Source of the DNA: a virus
Virus record (IMG/VR): IMGVR_UViG_3300021957_000290
Coordinates: 1-24,642 of that record
DNA: 24,642 nt
Reading direction: 5' to 3' (one strand)
Shown: positions 7,628 to 15,629 of the stretch, in pieces
Layout of the letters: every line of letters begins with the position of its first letter
Position numbering within the stretch: position 1 is the stretch's first letter
Translations under genes and position numbers: made by a program
The notes under the pieces: model-generated
Database searches by the model: none
Seen by the model: only the letters and a program-made list of their open reading frames with translations
What the model was told of the DNA's origin: nothing

Positions 7628-8035
7628 TTAGGCGAAAGTGATAACGCCAGAGGAATTGAAAGTCATTGAGAAAGTCTGCGCCACGTTAGCAGGTGCGGCG
7701 ATTTCGTTACTAGGAACATGGAAGTTCCCAGTCACGGTTGAACCGTTAGCGTAGGTGAGCTGATATTTCAAGATGCTATTAGAAAGAACAGCAGCTTGAA
7801 CCAGTGCATAACCTGCATCGTCAGAAACGAAACCAGAGACAGACATTACAACAGAGCGAACCCCGCCACCGTCAAGAATGTCCTTCCATCCAGAGCTGTT
7901 CTTGTCAGTTACGTCCACCTCTTCATTGTTAATCGTCAGAGTATGCTCAGACGTATGGAGAAGAGTCGTGTAGGTTCCACTGCCGGGAGTGGTCTCTACA
8001 GCGATTTGAACTATATTTGCGTTGTACTTAGCCAT
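7628..8035 (-). CDS. major tail tube protein A (TP901-1 / phage_tail_2 type)
   Basis: The 135-residue product has the pattern of small siphophage tail tube proteins: MAKYNANIVQIAVETTPGSG, then EVDVTDKNSSGWKDIL, SVSGFVSDDAGY and a C-terminal AQTFSMTFNSSG. These correspond to the tube beta-barrel, its long loop and the closing strands. It stacks as hexameric rings around the tape measure. It lies just upstream of the tail chaperones, so it is probably the main tube subunit. It is clearly paralogous to the protein at 9596-10072: the same TDK-SSGW, SGFVSDDA and APAN-AQTFS blocks occur at the same spacing. ATG at 8035 with AGG about 9-11 bases upstream. Confidence 0.85.
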   Translation of the reverse strand: MAKYNANIVQIAVETTPGSGTYTTLLHTSEHTLTINNEEVDVTDKNSSGWKDILDGGGVRSVVMSVSGFVSDDAGYALVQAAVLSNSILKYQLTYANGSTVTGNFHVPSNEIAAPANVAQTFSMTFNSSGVITFA

Positions 8036-8039
8036 TTTT

Positions 8040-9596
8040 TTAACCTAAAGCCTCAATTTTACGTTCCAAACATGCGACCTTCAAGGCCATTAATTCATCG
8101 TATCGAACCCCGTAGCGGTTCCCTGCTGGGGTGACTAGCTGTTCTTCAGTTACGGCGGGAGTGACCAAGACTTGCTCTGTGACTTCCTCTACCGCTTCAA
8201 CTGCTTCGACAGCTTTAACAATCACCTCTCCGTCTTCGTTTAGCTCCTCAGCTACAGCTTCAACACCTTCAACTGCTGGAGTGATGATATTAGTCTCATA
8301 CACAGCAGGCTCTACAGTGACAGTCTTAAACTCGTCTTCCCATTCGTTGAAGCACAGCAGACTATAATCTTCAGCAACCAAACCTTGAGCTTCAAAAGCT
8401 GCCTTGACTTCTTGAGCGAAAACACCGAAGTGGATTCTTGCGCCATCACCTTTCAAATCAATAGCATCATTCCACTTGAAGCCTTTGATACTGATAGAAT
8501 CAACAGCATCGAGAATAGCAGTGGTGATTTCCTCCTCTGTCTTCTCGCGCTCATCTGAGGTATTGATTGTGCCATTTCCAGCGAAAACTTCAGACCAACG
8601 GAAAGATGCCTTGCCCAATGACTGAGTGTTATCAGTTCCGGGACGGGTGATTCCTGTTGATTCAATCTGGACCCTTTCGGCTCCATTGGCGTTGAGTGCT
8701 AGAGCTCCAGAGGCAGACTCAACAATAAACTTTGTGCCGGATGTTGCTATGCTGCCGACTTCAACACTGTCCTGCTTAAACAGCACAATATCACCATCGT
8801 CAGTAAGTCTGTTGAATTGACCAACAGTATTTCCGTCTCTGGTCACACTTAGATGGCCATTATTGTGATTCTCTATGCCTACCGTTGCCACGTTTGGAGA
8901 AGTCTTACCAACAAGAAGATTCTGAGACGAGTCGAGCCTAGCGGCTTCAACGTTATTTGTCTTAAAAGCCATATGCCCATTCTCACGGTTAACTATCTCG
9001 ACTTGAGATGTCCCCATTAGAAGCTCAAAGCCGTTTGACGCTCCTACTCCTGTTGTGTTGTTCGTGACTCTGATAGACGAGTCTGCACCACTTGAGTCAT
9101 GCACATGCAGTAGTTCCTCTGGCGCAGAAGTCCCGATTCCGACCAGACCGGCTGAGTCTATGCGCATGGCTTCTGAACCATTTATGGCTACGGCAAAGTC
9201 TTCAGACGGTCCTGTATTGACCCTCCATGTTGGGGCCGCCAATGACAAGTCAGAAGCCTCAAGTTTACATACGCCTCCGCTTTGAGTGGACAATCTTAGA
9301 ACTTCTTGATTCACTCCAGAAGTATTTTGCTCATTTACCGTAAGCCTTCCAGTTCCAGAAGCAGTACCAACACCAACATTCCCCGTAGACTGATCCACAA
9401 CAAACTTATCTGTATCTACAATCAAGTCATCATTGAAAGTAGACGCCCCTGTGTGAGCAGCGCTAGCATTCACCTTAGTGGCTAGATTATCAACGGTCAG
9501 ATTCTTTGTGTCGTTAGACGCGGCACTGTCTGAGATAGGGATAAGATCACCGCCTGCTGGCGTGACCTTTTGAGTATATGAACTGAGCTTAGGCAT
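8040..9596 (-). CDS. tail fibre with C-terminal S74 self-cleaving chaperone domain
   Basis: The 518-residue product has a short N-terminal attachment region (1-50) with VTPAGGDLIPISD, a beta-rich fibre shaft (about 50-345) with repeats of the type VGIGTSAPEELLHVHDSSG, and a C-terminal Peptidase_S74 domain (about 345-518). The cleavage and catalytic motif TSDEREK is intact: S347 and K352 would form the Ser-Lys dyad that cuts before S347 after the trimer folds. FGVFAQEVKAAFEAQGL and the final YDELMALKVACLERKIEAL match the family. Within the chaperone, about 428-490 is a low-complexity Val/Glu/Ala/Pro insert with VEAVEAVEEV repeats. The gene lies between two tail tube paralogs and not after the tail tip, so it may decorate the tube. 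TAATG overlap with the upstream gene. Confidence 0.9.
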   Translation of the reverse strand: MPKLSSYTQKVTPAGGDLIPISDSAASNDTKNLTVDNLATKVNASAAHTGASTFNDDLIVDTDKFVVDQSTGNVGVGTASGTGRLTVNEQNTSGVNQEVLRLSTQSGGVCKLEASDLSLAAPTWRVNTGPSEDFAVAINGSEAMRIDSAGLVGIGTSAPEELLHVHDSSGADSSIRVTNNTTGVGASNGFELLMGTSQVEIVNRENGHMAFKTNNVEAARLDSSQNLLVGKTSPNVATVGIENHNNGHLSVTRDGNTVGQFNRLTDDGDIVLFKQDSVEVGSIATSGTKFIVESASGALALNANGAERVQIESTGITRPGTDNTQSLGKASFRWSEVFAGNGTINTSDEREKTEEEITTAILDAVDSISIKGFKWNDAIDLKGDGARIHFGVFAQEVKAAFEAQGLVAEDYSLLCFNEWEDEFKTVTVEPAVYETNIITPAVEGVEAVAEELNEDGEVIVKAVEAVEAVEEVTEQVLVTPAVTEEQLVTPAGNRYGVRYDELMALKVACLERKIEALG

Positions 9597-10072
9597 TATT
9601 GACCTTGTATATATTGGTTATTTTCGTCTGTTATGTTAGCTTCAGACTCGTCCAACAGGAAGTCAGTAAGGGCTCCCATAATGATGGCCTCTTTGCTGCT
9701 GAGTGTCACTGAGAACGTCTGAGCTGAATTTGCAGGGGCTCCATACTCCAGATTTGAAGCATGGAAGAACCCCCGTGTTATTTGCCCATCAGCGTAGATA
9801 AGTTCATAGTTATGGATCGTGTTATCTTTAACCGCTGTTTCAAGCAAAATAAACTGAGCATCATCTGAAACAAATCCACTCATGGAGATGTTTACAGATT
9901 CTACCCCAAAACCTTCGAGCCCTTGCCATCCACTTGAATCTTTGTCGGTGGTATCAGCGGGCTCTGAATTCTTGGTCTGTGTATGCTCTGAGGCGTGACC
10001 AATCTTAGTGTAAACCCCTGTTCCGGTGTAGTCCAGATTGAGGGTCATTGCATTGGCAAGGAACTTAGCCAT
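9596..10072 (-). CDS. tail tube protein B (paralog of tube A with C-terminal extension)
   Basis: The 158-residue product aligns end to end with the tube protein at 7628-8035. Shared blocks include MAK at the start, SEHT, DTTDKDSSGW, MSGFVSDDA, YADG and GAPANSAQTFS at near-identical spacing. It has an extra C-terminal tail of about 26 residues after the last tube strand, with DFLLDESEANITDENNQYI, an acidic segment also typical of short phage extensions. It lies after the tail terminator gene and is read before the fibre and tube A. It may be a second tube subunit, a decorated minor form, or the subunit that anchors the S74 fibre. ATG at 10072. Confidence 0.82.
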   Translation of the reverse strand: MAKFLANAMTLNLDYTGTGVYTKIGHASEHTQTKNSEPADTTDKDSSGWQGLEGFGVESVNISMSGFVSDDAQFILLETAVKDNTIHNYELIYADGQITRGFFHASNLEYGAPANSAQTFSVTLSSKEAIIMGALTDFLLDESEANITDENNQYIQGQ

Positions 10073-10074
10073 TC

Positions 10075-10473
10075 TTAAGCATCTCCGATGAGTAGGTTAA
10101 AAGTGGCTGTACCTCGATATGTTGCGCCATCTGGCTCAAGGTCTGAATCAAACCGTTGGTAGAAAATCCCGTAGTTATCTCCACCTGTGATTGTGAGCGT
10201 CTTATCATGTAAAGCATTGTAGAGTGCATCGCGCACCTGTAAAATTTCCTTCATGCTGGATTTATCTGACCAAACATCGAGCTGCAAAGTCACATTTACA
10301 TCTGCATCTAGCTTGATAGCCATAGTCTCATCGTCTATCTGCCAGAAGATATGTGGATAAGCTGATTTTTGAGGAAGGAAGTTTCCAATACGAACAGCAG
10401 GCACTAGAGCCGTTAGTGCTGAATCACCGACAAGACGGGCTTGAATAGCTGCGATTGTTTCAGTTGAGTTCAT
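10075..10473 (-). CDS. tail terminator-like protein (DUF3168 family)
   Basis: The 132-residue product has the DUF3168 pattern. An N-terminal helix (AIQARLVGDSALTALVP) is followed by beta strands with YPHIFWQIDDE (about 39-49), VTLQLDVWSDKSSMKEILQV (about 60-79) and a C-terminal FNLLIGDA. Members cap the tail tube and join it to the head-side neck, like lambda gpU or SPP1 gp17. Gene order (connector, stopper, completion protein, this gene, tube) matches. ATG at 10473 overlaps the previous stop as ATGA. Confidence 0.85.
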   Translation of the reverse strand: MNSTETIAAIQARLVGDSALTALVPAVRIGNFLPQKSAYPHIFWQIDDETMAIKLDADVNVTLQLDVWSDKSSMKEILQVRDALYNALHDKTLTITGGDNYGIFYQRFDSDLEPDGATYRGTATFNLLIGDA

Positions 10474-10937
10474 TTCTTGCGCTTCTTAGTCTTGGGTAGT
10501 GTGCCATTTACAGCTTGAACTATCCGCTTCATAATCTTAGCTTTGTGCTTGTTGAAAGCAGGCTTCATAAATGGCCTAGCTTTCATCTTCATAGTGCCAT
10601 TCTCAAGCCAGCTGGAATACTTCATACGCGAGCGAACCAAGGCAAAATATTGCTTGGATATAATTCCCGTTCCAGTAGTCACAACGATATTTTTCCATAG
10701 ATTACCATCCATAATATTTGGAGCTGAGCCGGGAACGGAGCGAACCATTGGTTTACCCTTCCTAGTATACGACTCGCCCGGAGATACTGCTTTGACGCTC
10801 TTAACAGCATCCTTCTGAATCCGCAAAGCCCCAAGATTGATCTGCTTCTTTACACTCAGAGCAATGTCCATCGTGAGGCCATTGAAGGTGCTCTGTACTT
10901 GGTCTATGCCATCAATGGAGAAGTGAACCCCTCCCAC
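10470..10937 (-). CDS. HK97 gp10-like neck / tail completion protein
   Basis: The 155-residue basic product fits the HK97 gp10-like family. It starts with a conserved FSIDGIDQVQSTFNGL strand-helix, has SVKAVSPGESYTRKGKP (about 48-64) and ends with a typical ARPFMKPAFNKHKAKIMKRI helix (about 120-139). Such proteins sit at the neck and are needed to attach the tail. The start is GTG at 10937, overlapping the preceding TAG by one base; GTG starts recur in this operon. Confidence 0.88.
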   Translation of the reverse strand: MGGVHFSIDGIDQVQSTFNGLTMDIALSVKKQINLGALRIQKDAVKSVKAVSPGESYTRKGKPMVRSVPGSAPNIMDGNLWKNIVVTTGTGIISKQYFALVRSRMKYSSWLENGTMKMKARPFMKPAFNKHKAKIMKRIVQAVNGTLPKTKKRKK

Positions 10938-11269
10938 TAACTAGGCACCCCAGACTCAGCAACGATAACCATCCAGACATCCCCGAAATCCAGATTCTCA
11001 ACGCTCTGAATATTGTAGTTCACACCGTTGTAGATGAGTCTGTTTGTGGCGTCGATGTCTGACCTGTAGTGAGTAGTAAATTTAACCGTTGTCTTGGCTT
11101 CAAGCCGTCCAGCTTCTGTGCTTTCACTGCCGCTGGTCTGCTTCATCATGCACCACAGAGTGCCCTCAGAAGTCCATGTTTTATCTTGACCGCCGTAACC
11201 ATCGACCGCAACGGTTAAACTCTGAAGCTCTACTGGCTCCTTCAGCATCTTTGAACAGAGCTTAGGCAT
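10937..11269 (-). CDS. head closure / stopper protein (phage head-tail joining)
   Basis: The 110-residue product shows the small beta-barrel pattern of head-tail joining proteins (SPP1 gp16-like). An N-terminal VELQSLTVAVDGYGGQDKTW is followed by WCMMKQTSG, KFTTHYRSDI (about 67-76) with NRLIYNGVNYNIQSVENL (about 81-98) and a final strand. It closes the portal channel and docks the tail. ATG at 11269 lies in the last codons of the connector gene. Confidence 0.86.
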   Translation of the reverse strand: MPKLCSKMLKEPVELQSLTVAVDGYGGQDKTWTSEGTLWCMMKQTSGSESTEAGRLEAKTTVKFTTHYRSDIDATNRLIYNGVNYNIQSVENLDFGDVWMVIVAESGVPS

Positions 11270-11906
11270 TCATTATCCTGTACTGCTCAAGCATTGGCAT
11301 AGCGCCGCACTCTTTCGCGCATTGCTCGTCACAGTCACCACGGTTAGCATACATATGCCCCACGATCAAAATAATAGCCCTTCTCAGAGCACTAGGAACG
11401 TCTGAGGCGTTATCGCCATAGCCTGCAATGTACTCGATAGAAACACCGTTTTGTGTGCGCGTTCCGGTGCCTAGTGGAATAGAATTATTCTCATTCACTA
11501 CCATCTTGCCACGCATATCTTCATCGAAGTTGTCTAGGTAGTATGAGCTTGAGGCAATCACAGTCTCATTATTACTGAAGTCATAAACCTTCACCTCAGA
11601 AATACTTTGCACTGGAGCAAACTCTAGAACAGCCTCTTCAACTCGATTAAGAATAGTTAATGGCCCTGTGATGGTTCCAGACCACCAAGCATCAGCCATA
11701 CCGTTGTTTGAGAGGTTATCGTAGTATGCTAAAACTGTTTGTGTGTTGAGTCGCCTGCTTGTGTATTTCTCTGCGAAAATACGAGCGTCCTCGATATATT
11801 GATTAAGTAAAGCGTCCTCTGCAGTATTCGTGATACGCAGGGACGCCTTTACTTCTGCCAAAGAGACAGGTTCAATCGTCGGCTTTACTGTTACCTTTGA
11901 CCGCAC
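11262..11906 (-). CDS. head-tail connector protein (HK97 gp6-like)
   Basis: The 214-residue product begins with EPVSLAEVKASLRITNTAED, the hallmark first helix of HK97 gp6-like connectors. YIEDARIFAEKYTSRRL (about 37-53) and a C-terminal helical part (LRRAIILIVGHMYANRGD, about 175-192) follow. It forms the ring beneath the portal. The start is GTG at 11906, inside the preceding gene, with an AAGGAAAA ribosome-binding site about seven bases upstream. The cysteines in GDCDEQCAKECGAMP near the C terminus are unusual for this family and could bind metal or be fortuitous. Confidence 0.85.
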   Translation of the reverse strand: MRSKVTVKPTIEPVSLAEVKASLRITNTAEDALLNQYIEDARIFAEKYTSRRLNTQTVLAYYDNLSNNGMADAWWSGTITGPLTILNRVEEAVLEFAPVQSISEVKVYDFSNNETVIASSSYYLDNFDEDMRGKMVVNENNSIPLGTGTRTQNGVSIEYIAGYGDNASDVPSALRRAIILIVGHMYANRGDCDEQCAKECGAMPMLEQYRIMNA

Positions 11907-12099
11907 GTTTTTTCCTTGTCTTTGGGGCTTTTATTTCTTCGACTGGGGCAAGTGGTTTCGTCTCAATGAGTCCACGTTGCTTTAAAAAGTCATAAAAAGA
12001 AGGGCAGCACTCGACCGCCCTTCCTTCTTTGAGGTCAACACAAGTAAGGCCATCCGGGTATGCCCGGACAGTCTTACTGGCGATGGGTAAACTAGGCAA
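11872..12099 (-). CDS. small basic protein between decoration and connector genes
   Basis: The 75-residue product has an N-terminal folded-looking part with TCVDLKEGRAVECCPSFYDF (about 19-38) and a disordered Lys/Arg/Pro-rich tail (about 47-75). The start is TTG at 12099, overlapping the previous stop by eight bases; no in-frame ATG exists. Its end overlaps the connector start by 35 bases. I recognise no family. Position between the probable decoration protein and the connector suggests a small head-completion or assembly protein. Confidence 0.6.
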   Translation of the reverse strand: MPSLPIASKTVRAYPDGLTCVDLKEGRAVECCPSFYDFLKQRGLIETKPLAPVEEIKAPKTRKKRAVKGNSKADD

Positions 12100-12463
12100 C
12101 AGGAGCCACGCGAGGAAGGCCGAGTAGTGCTGTTACGCTTTGCTCTCCACCAGTTCCGTGGGTGATGAAGGCGCGTACAAAACGCTTCGTCCCGATGTAA
12201 CCGATTTTGGCAGTACCACTTTGAACCAATGATGTGTCCTGTGCGCCGATAACGTCAGAAGCAGCTACATCAGAGTAAGAACCGCCGAGAGTATCACCCT
12301 CTTGAAGTTTGAAGGTAGATACGGTTGAAGCGTCAGCAGAAGCAACGAACAAAGCGTTGCCGTACTCCAACAGGTCAACACCAACACCAGTTACATCACC
12401 GGCTACAGTTTGAGGCTCAACGCTTACTACAGCGCCGAGATTGTTATATAAGTCTTGATTCAT
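12092..12463 (-). CDS. probable head decoration / minor head protein
   Basis: The 123-residue product directly follows the major capsid gene, where many HK97-fold phages encode a decoration or stabilising protein. It has an N-terminal DLYNNLGAVVSVEPQTVAGD, a central EGDTLGGSYSDVAASDVIGA and a C-terminal KIGYIGTKRFVRAFITHGTG (about 86-105) then LLGLPRVAPVA. That pattern, with the YIGTKRFVRA block, recurs in small post-capsid proteins of many phages. Function as decoration protein is inferred from position. ATG at 12463. Confidence 0.68.
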   Translation of the reverse strand: MNQDLYNNLGAVVSVEPQTVAGDVTGVGVDLLEYGNALFVASADASTVSTFKLQEGDTLGGSYSDVAASDVIGAQDTSLVQSGTAKIGYIGTKRFVRAFITHGTGGEQSVTALLGLPRVAPVA

Positions 12464-12475
12464 TTTATTCTCCTA

Positions 12476-13702
12476 TTAGGCTTGTTTAAGGTATTTCATA
12501 CTGGCCCAGTTCTTTATGCCGGCTCCGCACCTTTTTCTAAAATAGAAACGGATATTACCGCTTGTGCTTACGGTATACGGATCCTTCAGAACGCTCATGC
12601 CTACGCGATCAATGATCTGATAAGTTGAGCGCAAGTCACCGATACCAACAGCTTTGGCACCAGTGGCGATGTCGGGCATGTCTTCAAAGATAGCAGTACG
12701 CTGACCGATCAACATGTCAGCTTCACCAGCTTGAAAGCTAGGCTGCCAGAGATAGTTTCCTTGGCCGTCTTTCAGTTTGCGGATATAGGCTTCAGTGTTG
12801 CGATTGTACCAGATCACAGCAGCACCGCGATATTCTGGCTGCAACTTTGAGCGCAGGTCAATAATTTCGTCTGAAGTGATTGCTGTGGCTCCGGCAGTGG
12901 TTACAGTACCGATGGCACCGCGCTCATATACGTCAGCAGTTGCAGCTTCAGCGCCAGTCATCAAGCCCTGTGGTTGAGCTGGGTCGCTACCAGAGACGAA
13001 AGCAGTTGATTCCGCGCGACCAAACTTATCGGCGGCCTTGCTGTTGAGCCACTGCTCAAGGTTAAAATCAGAGTCTTCAAGCAAGTTCTGAGAGATATAG
13101 GCGTTTGCATACTGCTCTTTAACTTCGATGATTCCTTTTCCGAGCTGAGGAGTAGAAGTCTCAGGACGAGCTTGGACCTCACCAACCCAACCAGAACCCA
13201 TTTCATCATCGTCGTAGATGAATTCGTAACGGTTAGTGCCGATAGTTTGAACAGAGGCGAAGCTACGAACAGGCGAAGTATCGAAAACGCGACCCTCTGT
13301 TTGACCCATGAAAGTGGGAACGGTATAACCGCCCTCTGTGTCGATGTTGGACTGCATAGCCTTGAGCTCTTTGTCATTCAACTGCAAGTTGGCAACACTG
13401 TCAGGCATTCCAGCCTTGGCCCATTTCTTAATGCCAGACATGAAGTGCTCGTTGCTCTTTGCTTCTTTCTCTTCTTCAGCTGCGCCACTCATGCGAACGA
13501 CTGCGGCTTTAGTTTCGTCTAGCTCTTTTTTGAGAGCCTCTTTTTCTTCTTGCATACCGTTAATGGCAGAATCCATCTTGGCTTGCTTCTCTTCCAATTC
13601 AGCGACACCGCGACCTTTTTCAAGGTTGTCTAGGCGCTCATCGTTGGTTTTTTTATACTCGCTCCACGCTTGGCCGAGTTCTTCTAACTGCTTAGATTCC
13701 AT
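12476..13702 (-). CDS. major capsid protein (HK97 gp5 fold)
   Basis: The 408-residue product has an N-terminal scaffold-like delta domain (about 1-85) made of Glu/Lys-rich coiled coil, expected to be removed by the prohead protease. The HK97-fold shell domain follows: GGYTVPTFMG (about 124-133), RYEFIYDDDEMGSGWVGE (about 153-170), AYISQNLLEDSDFNLEQWL and RAESTAFVSGSDPAQPQGLM. IGDLRSTYQIIDRVGMSVLK comes near the end. It is immediately preceded by the protease gene. It would form the icosahedral shell. ATG at 13702. Confidence 0.94.
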   Translation of the reverse strand: MESKQLEELGQAWSEYKKTNDERLDNLEKGRGVAELEEKQAKMDSAINGMQEEKEALKKELDETKAAVVRMSGAAEEEKEAKSNEHFMSGIKKWAKAGMPDSVANLQLNDKELKAMQSNIDTEGGYTVPTFMGQTEGRVFDTSPVRSFASVQTIGTNRYEFIYDDDEMGSGWVGEVQARPETSTPQLGKGIIEVKEQYANAYISQNLLEDSDFNLEQWLNSKAADKFGRAESTAFVSGSDPAQPQGLMTGAEAATADVYERGAIGTVTTAGATAITSDEIIDLRSKLQPEYRGAAVIWYNRNTEAYIRKLKDGQGNYLWQPSFQAGEADMLIGQRTAIFEDMPDIATGAKAVGIGDLRSTYQIIDRVGMSVLKDPYTVSTSGNIRFYFRKRCGAGIKNWASMKYLKQA

Positions 13703-13707
13703 TGGAT

Positions 13708-14412
13708 TTATCCTTTAAAAATGGAGGTGAGATTACTTACTGCGGTTTCAAAGTCTGAATCATCATTCTGAGCATCTCGCTCAGCGTCTAGCTCTGCTGC
13801 CTTGGCATCTCGCACAAGTGCATCATAACCACCAGCCAGAATGGCCTTTGAGGACTCACGAGAGAAACCAGCATCCCGCAGCTTTTTCTCAACTTCTCTT
13901 TTACTTAACAAATCATTTTTCTTTACTGCTGTTACGTCTGCTTTCGGATTCATGGCGAATGGTGCCACGGATACCTCGAACAATTCAACCTCGATGAGTT
14001 CACGGATCATGCCGCCATTGAATTCAATCATCTCGAACTCTTTGACAGAGTAGCCTATGCTCAGACCTTTGGGGCCAGTGCCACGCATAACATTATGAGC
14101 CCTTACGGCGTCCTCTAGCTTAGACTCGCCATTGATCCAGAGCTTGCCTTTAACCTTCAGCCCTTTGGCATCTTCTGACATCTCTAGCCAGTCGCCAATG
14201 ATATTGCTGGAGTCGTGATAGTATAACAACTGAGGCATTTGTCCTTTGCTTTGCCACTCTTGCAATGACTTAGAGAACGCCCCAGCTCTTACAATGTCAC
14301 CACCGAAGTCGACGTTCCCAAAGACAGAGCCATAGCCTTCAAACAATCCACGGTCTGAAGTCTGGTCTTCTGCCTTGATTTCAAAAGGGATGAGTGCGTG
14401 CTTTATTTCCAT
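13708..14412 (-). CDS. prohead protease (HK97 gp4-like, U35 family)
   Basis: The 234-residue product carries the family motifs: GYGSVFGNVDFGGDIVRAGA (about 26-45), LLYYHD with probable catalytic H66, GLSIGYSV with probable nucleophile S118, and ELFEVSVAPFAMNPKA (about 143-158). It cleaves the delta domain of the capsid protein during prohead maturation. The C-terminal tail (about 165-234) is charged and helical and is often self-removed in this family. It is unusual here that the gene is separated from the portal by a block of fibre-type genes. ATG at 14412. Confidence 0.92.
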   Translation of the reverse strand: MEIKHALIPFEIKAEDQTSDRGLFEGYGSVFGNVDFGGDIVRAGAFSKSLQEWQSKGQMPQLLYYHDSSNIIGDWLEMSEDAKGLKVKGKLWINGESKLEDAVRAHNVMRGTGPKGLSIGYSVKEFEMIEFNGGMIRELIEVELFEVSVAPFAMNPKADVTAVKKNDLLSKREVEKKLRDAGFSRESSKAILAGGYDALVRDAKAAELDAERDAQNDDSDFETAVSNLTSIFKG

Positions 14413-14443
14413 GATTTATATTTTCCTAACCATAAGGAACATG

Positions 14444-15064
14444 TCAAACCGTAATTCCATAAGCGATTGCATCAAACTGATCGACGCCTTGAACGTCATC
14501 GCGAACGGTGAAGCGCAGGCAGTCCGTTGAGCCTTTGCGGAGCTTTAAGCCCCACTGGATGCCGAATATATTAGTGAAGTCTAGTACAGGCAGAAAAGCC
14601 TCAGATGTTCCGACCACGTTATTAGCTTTAAACGAACTGTTGCCACTACCAAAAGCAGGAGCGCCACCCGATAGACGTATAAACTCGAAGTTGGAGACGA
14701 GATTATCATGGATGATAGTCGCGCCAATGTCTTGAGTCACCCAGTCCAGCTTCATCCCATTGGTCAGAGCGCCGATGTTTCCGAAGTTGTTTAGACTTGC
14801 ACCTGCATCAGCAATCACGACAGAGCACGACTTGATGTAAGTGTCTGCGTTCTGGTTAGCCCTTACAATGAACTCCACTTCGTTGACAGAGCCATCAACG
14901 CGCATATCAGAGCTTCCGTTGTTCTCGAAGAACTCACGAAAAGGCATAGGTGATTCATCAGTTTTAGGGGGATGAGTGTGGATAACAACACCTAGAGCCC
15001 CCTCTTCGTTTACTTTCGCGGTGCGCCCGTTTTCACCGTCTTTTAGATGAAAATCAACGCTCAC
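14444..15064 (-). CDS. fibre-block structural protein, paralog 3
   Basis: The 206-residue product begins with KDGENGRTAKVNEEGALGVV. The two preceding proteins have matching N-terminal modules: a Gly-rich turn followed by a Lys/Arg-Val-Asn strand. The rest is beta-rich: residues 60-110 (VNEVEFIVRANQNADTYIKS) resemble the strand pattern of its neighbours, and 120-206 end in FTVRDDVQGVDQFDAIAYGI. The start is GTG at 15064, overlapping the previous gene by 11 bases. I recognise no named family. By position and paralogy it is a virion surface protein, perhaps a capsid decoration or spike subunit. Confidence 0.65.
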   Translation of the reverse strand: MSVDFHLKDGENGRTAKVNEEGALGVVIHTHPPKTDESPMPFREFFENNGSSDMRVDGSVNEVEFIVRANQNADTYIKSCSVVIADAGASLNNFGNIGALTNGMKLDWVTQDIGATIIHDNLVSNFEFIRLSGGAPAFGSGNSSFKANNVVGTSEAFLPVLDFTNIFGIQWGLKLRKGSTDCLRFTVRDDVQGVDQFDAIAYGITV

Positions 15065-15629
15065 TATCTTTGACGTGCATGACTAGTGCAGCGTAAGCAG
15101 AGCCGCCAACAGTGGTGCCTTCAATCTTAATGGCCATGCTTGAGCCCTTTTCTAGCTCGATGTTGATAGCAGCGAACAGCCTTGAGTTGTTCGACATATA
15201 GAATTGAACCGCATCTGAGCCGCCTGTGACAGTTCCAGAGACTTTGCCTTTATAGGCTAGTGTGGTATCATCGAGAACTTTAGAGCTGCCGAAGTTCCGG
15301 TTTACGTTCATATCTACAGGAGTAGCGTCTGTGATAAGGTCGCCGCCTGTTGGGTTAGCTATGATGGTAGCTGTCACCATATCAGCCACGGTTGAGCCTT
15401 TGACACCGATTGCAATGGCCTCGATGATACAAGGTTGAGCTTCGTTGTTCTTAAAGTAAATCAGTGTTGAGTCACCGGACACAGTGATGTCACCAGTGTT
15501 GATGTTGTAAGCGTCTCCAGTCTCAACTGCCGATTGCGCCTCAGTCTCAGATATAGCGAAAACAGCAGCTTCATTTCTGCCATTTACTTTTAGACCGCGA
15601 CCCGATCCTGTGTCGTCTTGAATTCTCAT
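15054..15629 (-). CDS. fibre-block structural protein, paralog 2
   Basis: The 191-residue product starts RIQDDTGSGRGLKVNGRNEA and then has an AVETGDAYNINTGDITVSGD stretch closely matching TETGDTYNINSNETIITGGE in the upstream protein. Further shared features are STLIYFKNNE against SALFYIKNQE, NPTGGDLITDA against NPTSGTLISTA, and NRNFGSS against NRNYGSN. It is therefore a tandem duplicate of the gene at 15626-16219. It looks like an all-beta domain with a long C-terminal strand region (AALVMHVKD). Probably a surface structural protein. It is coupled to its upstream gene by an ATGA overlap. Confidence 0.72.
   Translation of the reverse strand: MRIQDDTGSGRGLKVNGRNEAAVFAISETEAQSAVETGDAYNINTGDITVSGDSTLIYFKNNEAQPCIIEAIAIGVKGSTVADMVTATIIANPTGGDLITDATPVDMNVNRNFGSSKVLDDTTLAYKGKVSGTVTGGSDAVQFYMSNNSRLFAAINIELEKGSSMAIKIEGTTVGGSAYAALVMHVKDSER

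Noticed and set aside
11282-11340. Zinc-finger call for the cysteines near the connector C terminus
   Set aside because: Only three cysteines in a short stretch with no matching His or fourth Cys; mentioned as an oddity only.
14415-14447. TTGACA-like -35 upstream of the prohead protease
   Set aside because: A perfect TTGACA exists at 14442-14447, but the best -10 (TATAAA) is 21 bases away and would start transcription inside or at the gene. At 17 bases the match is poor.
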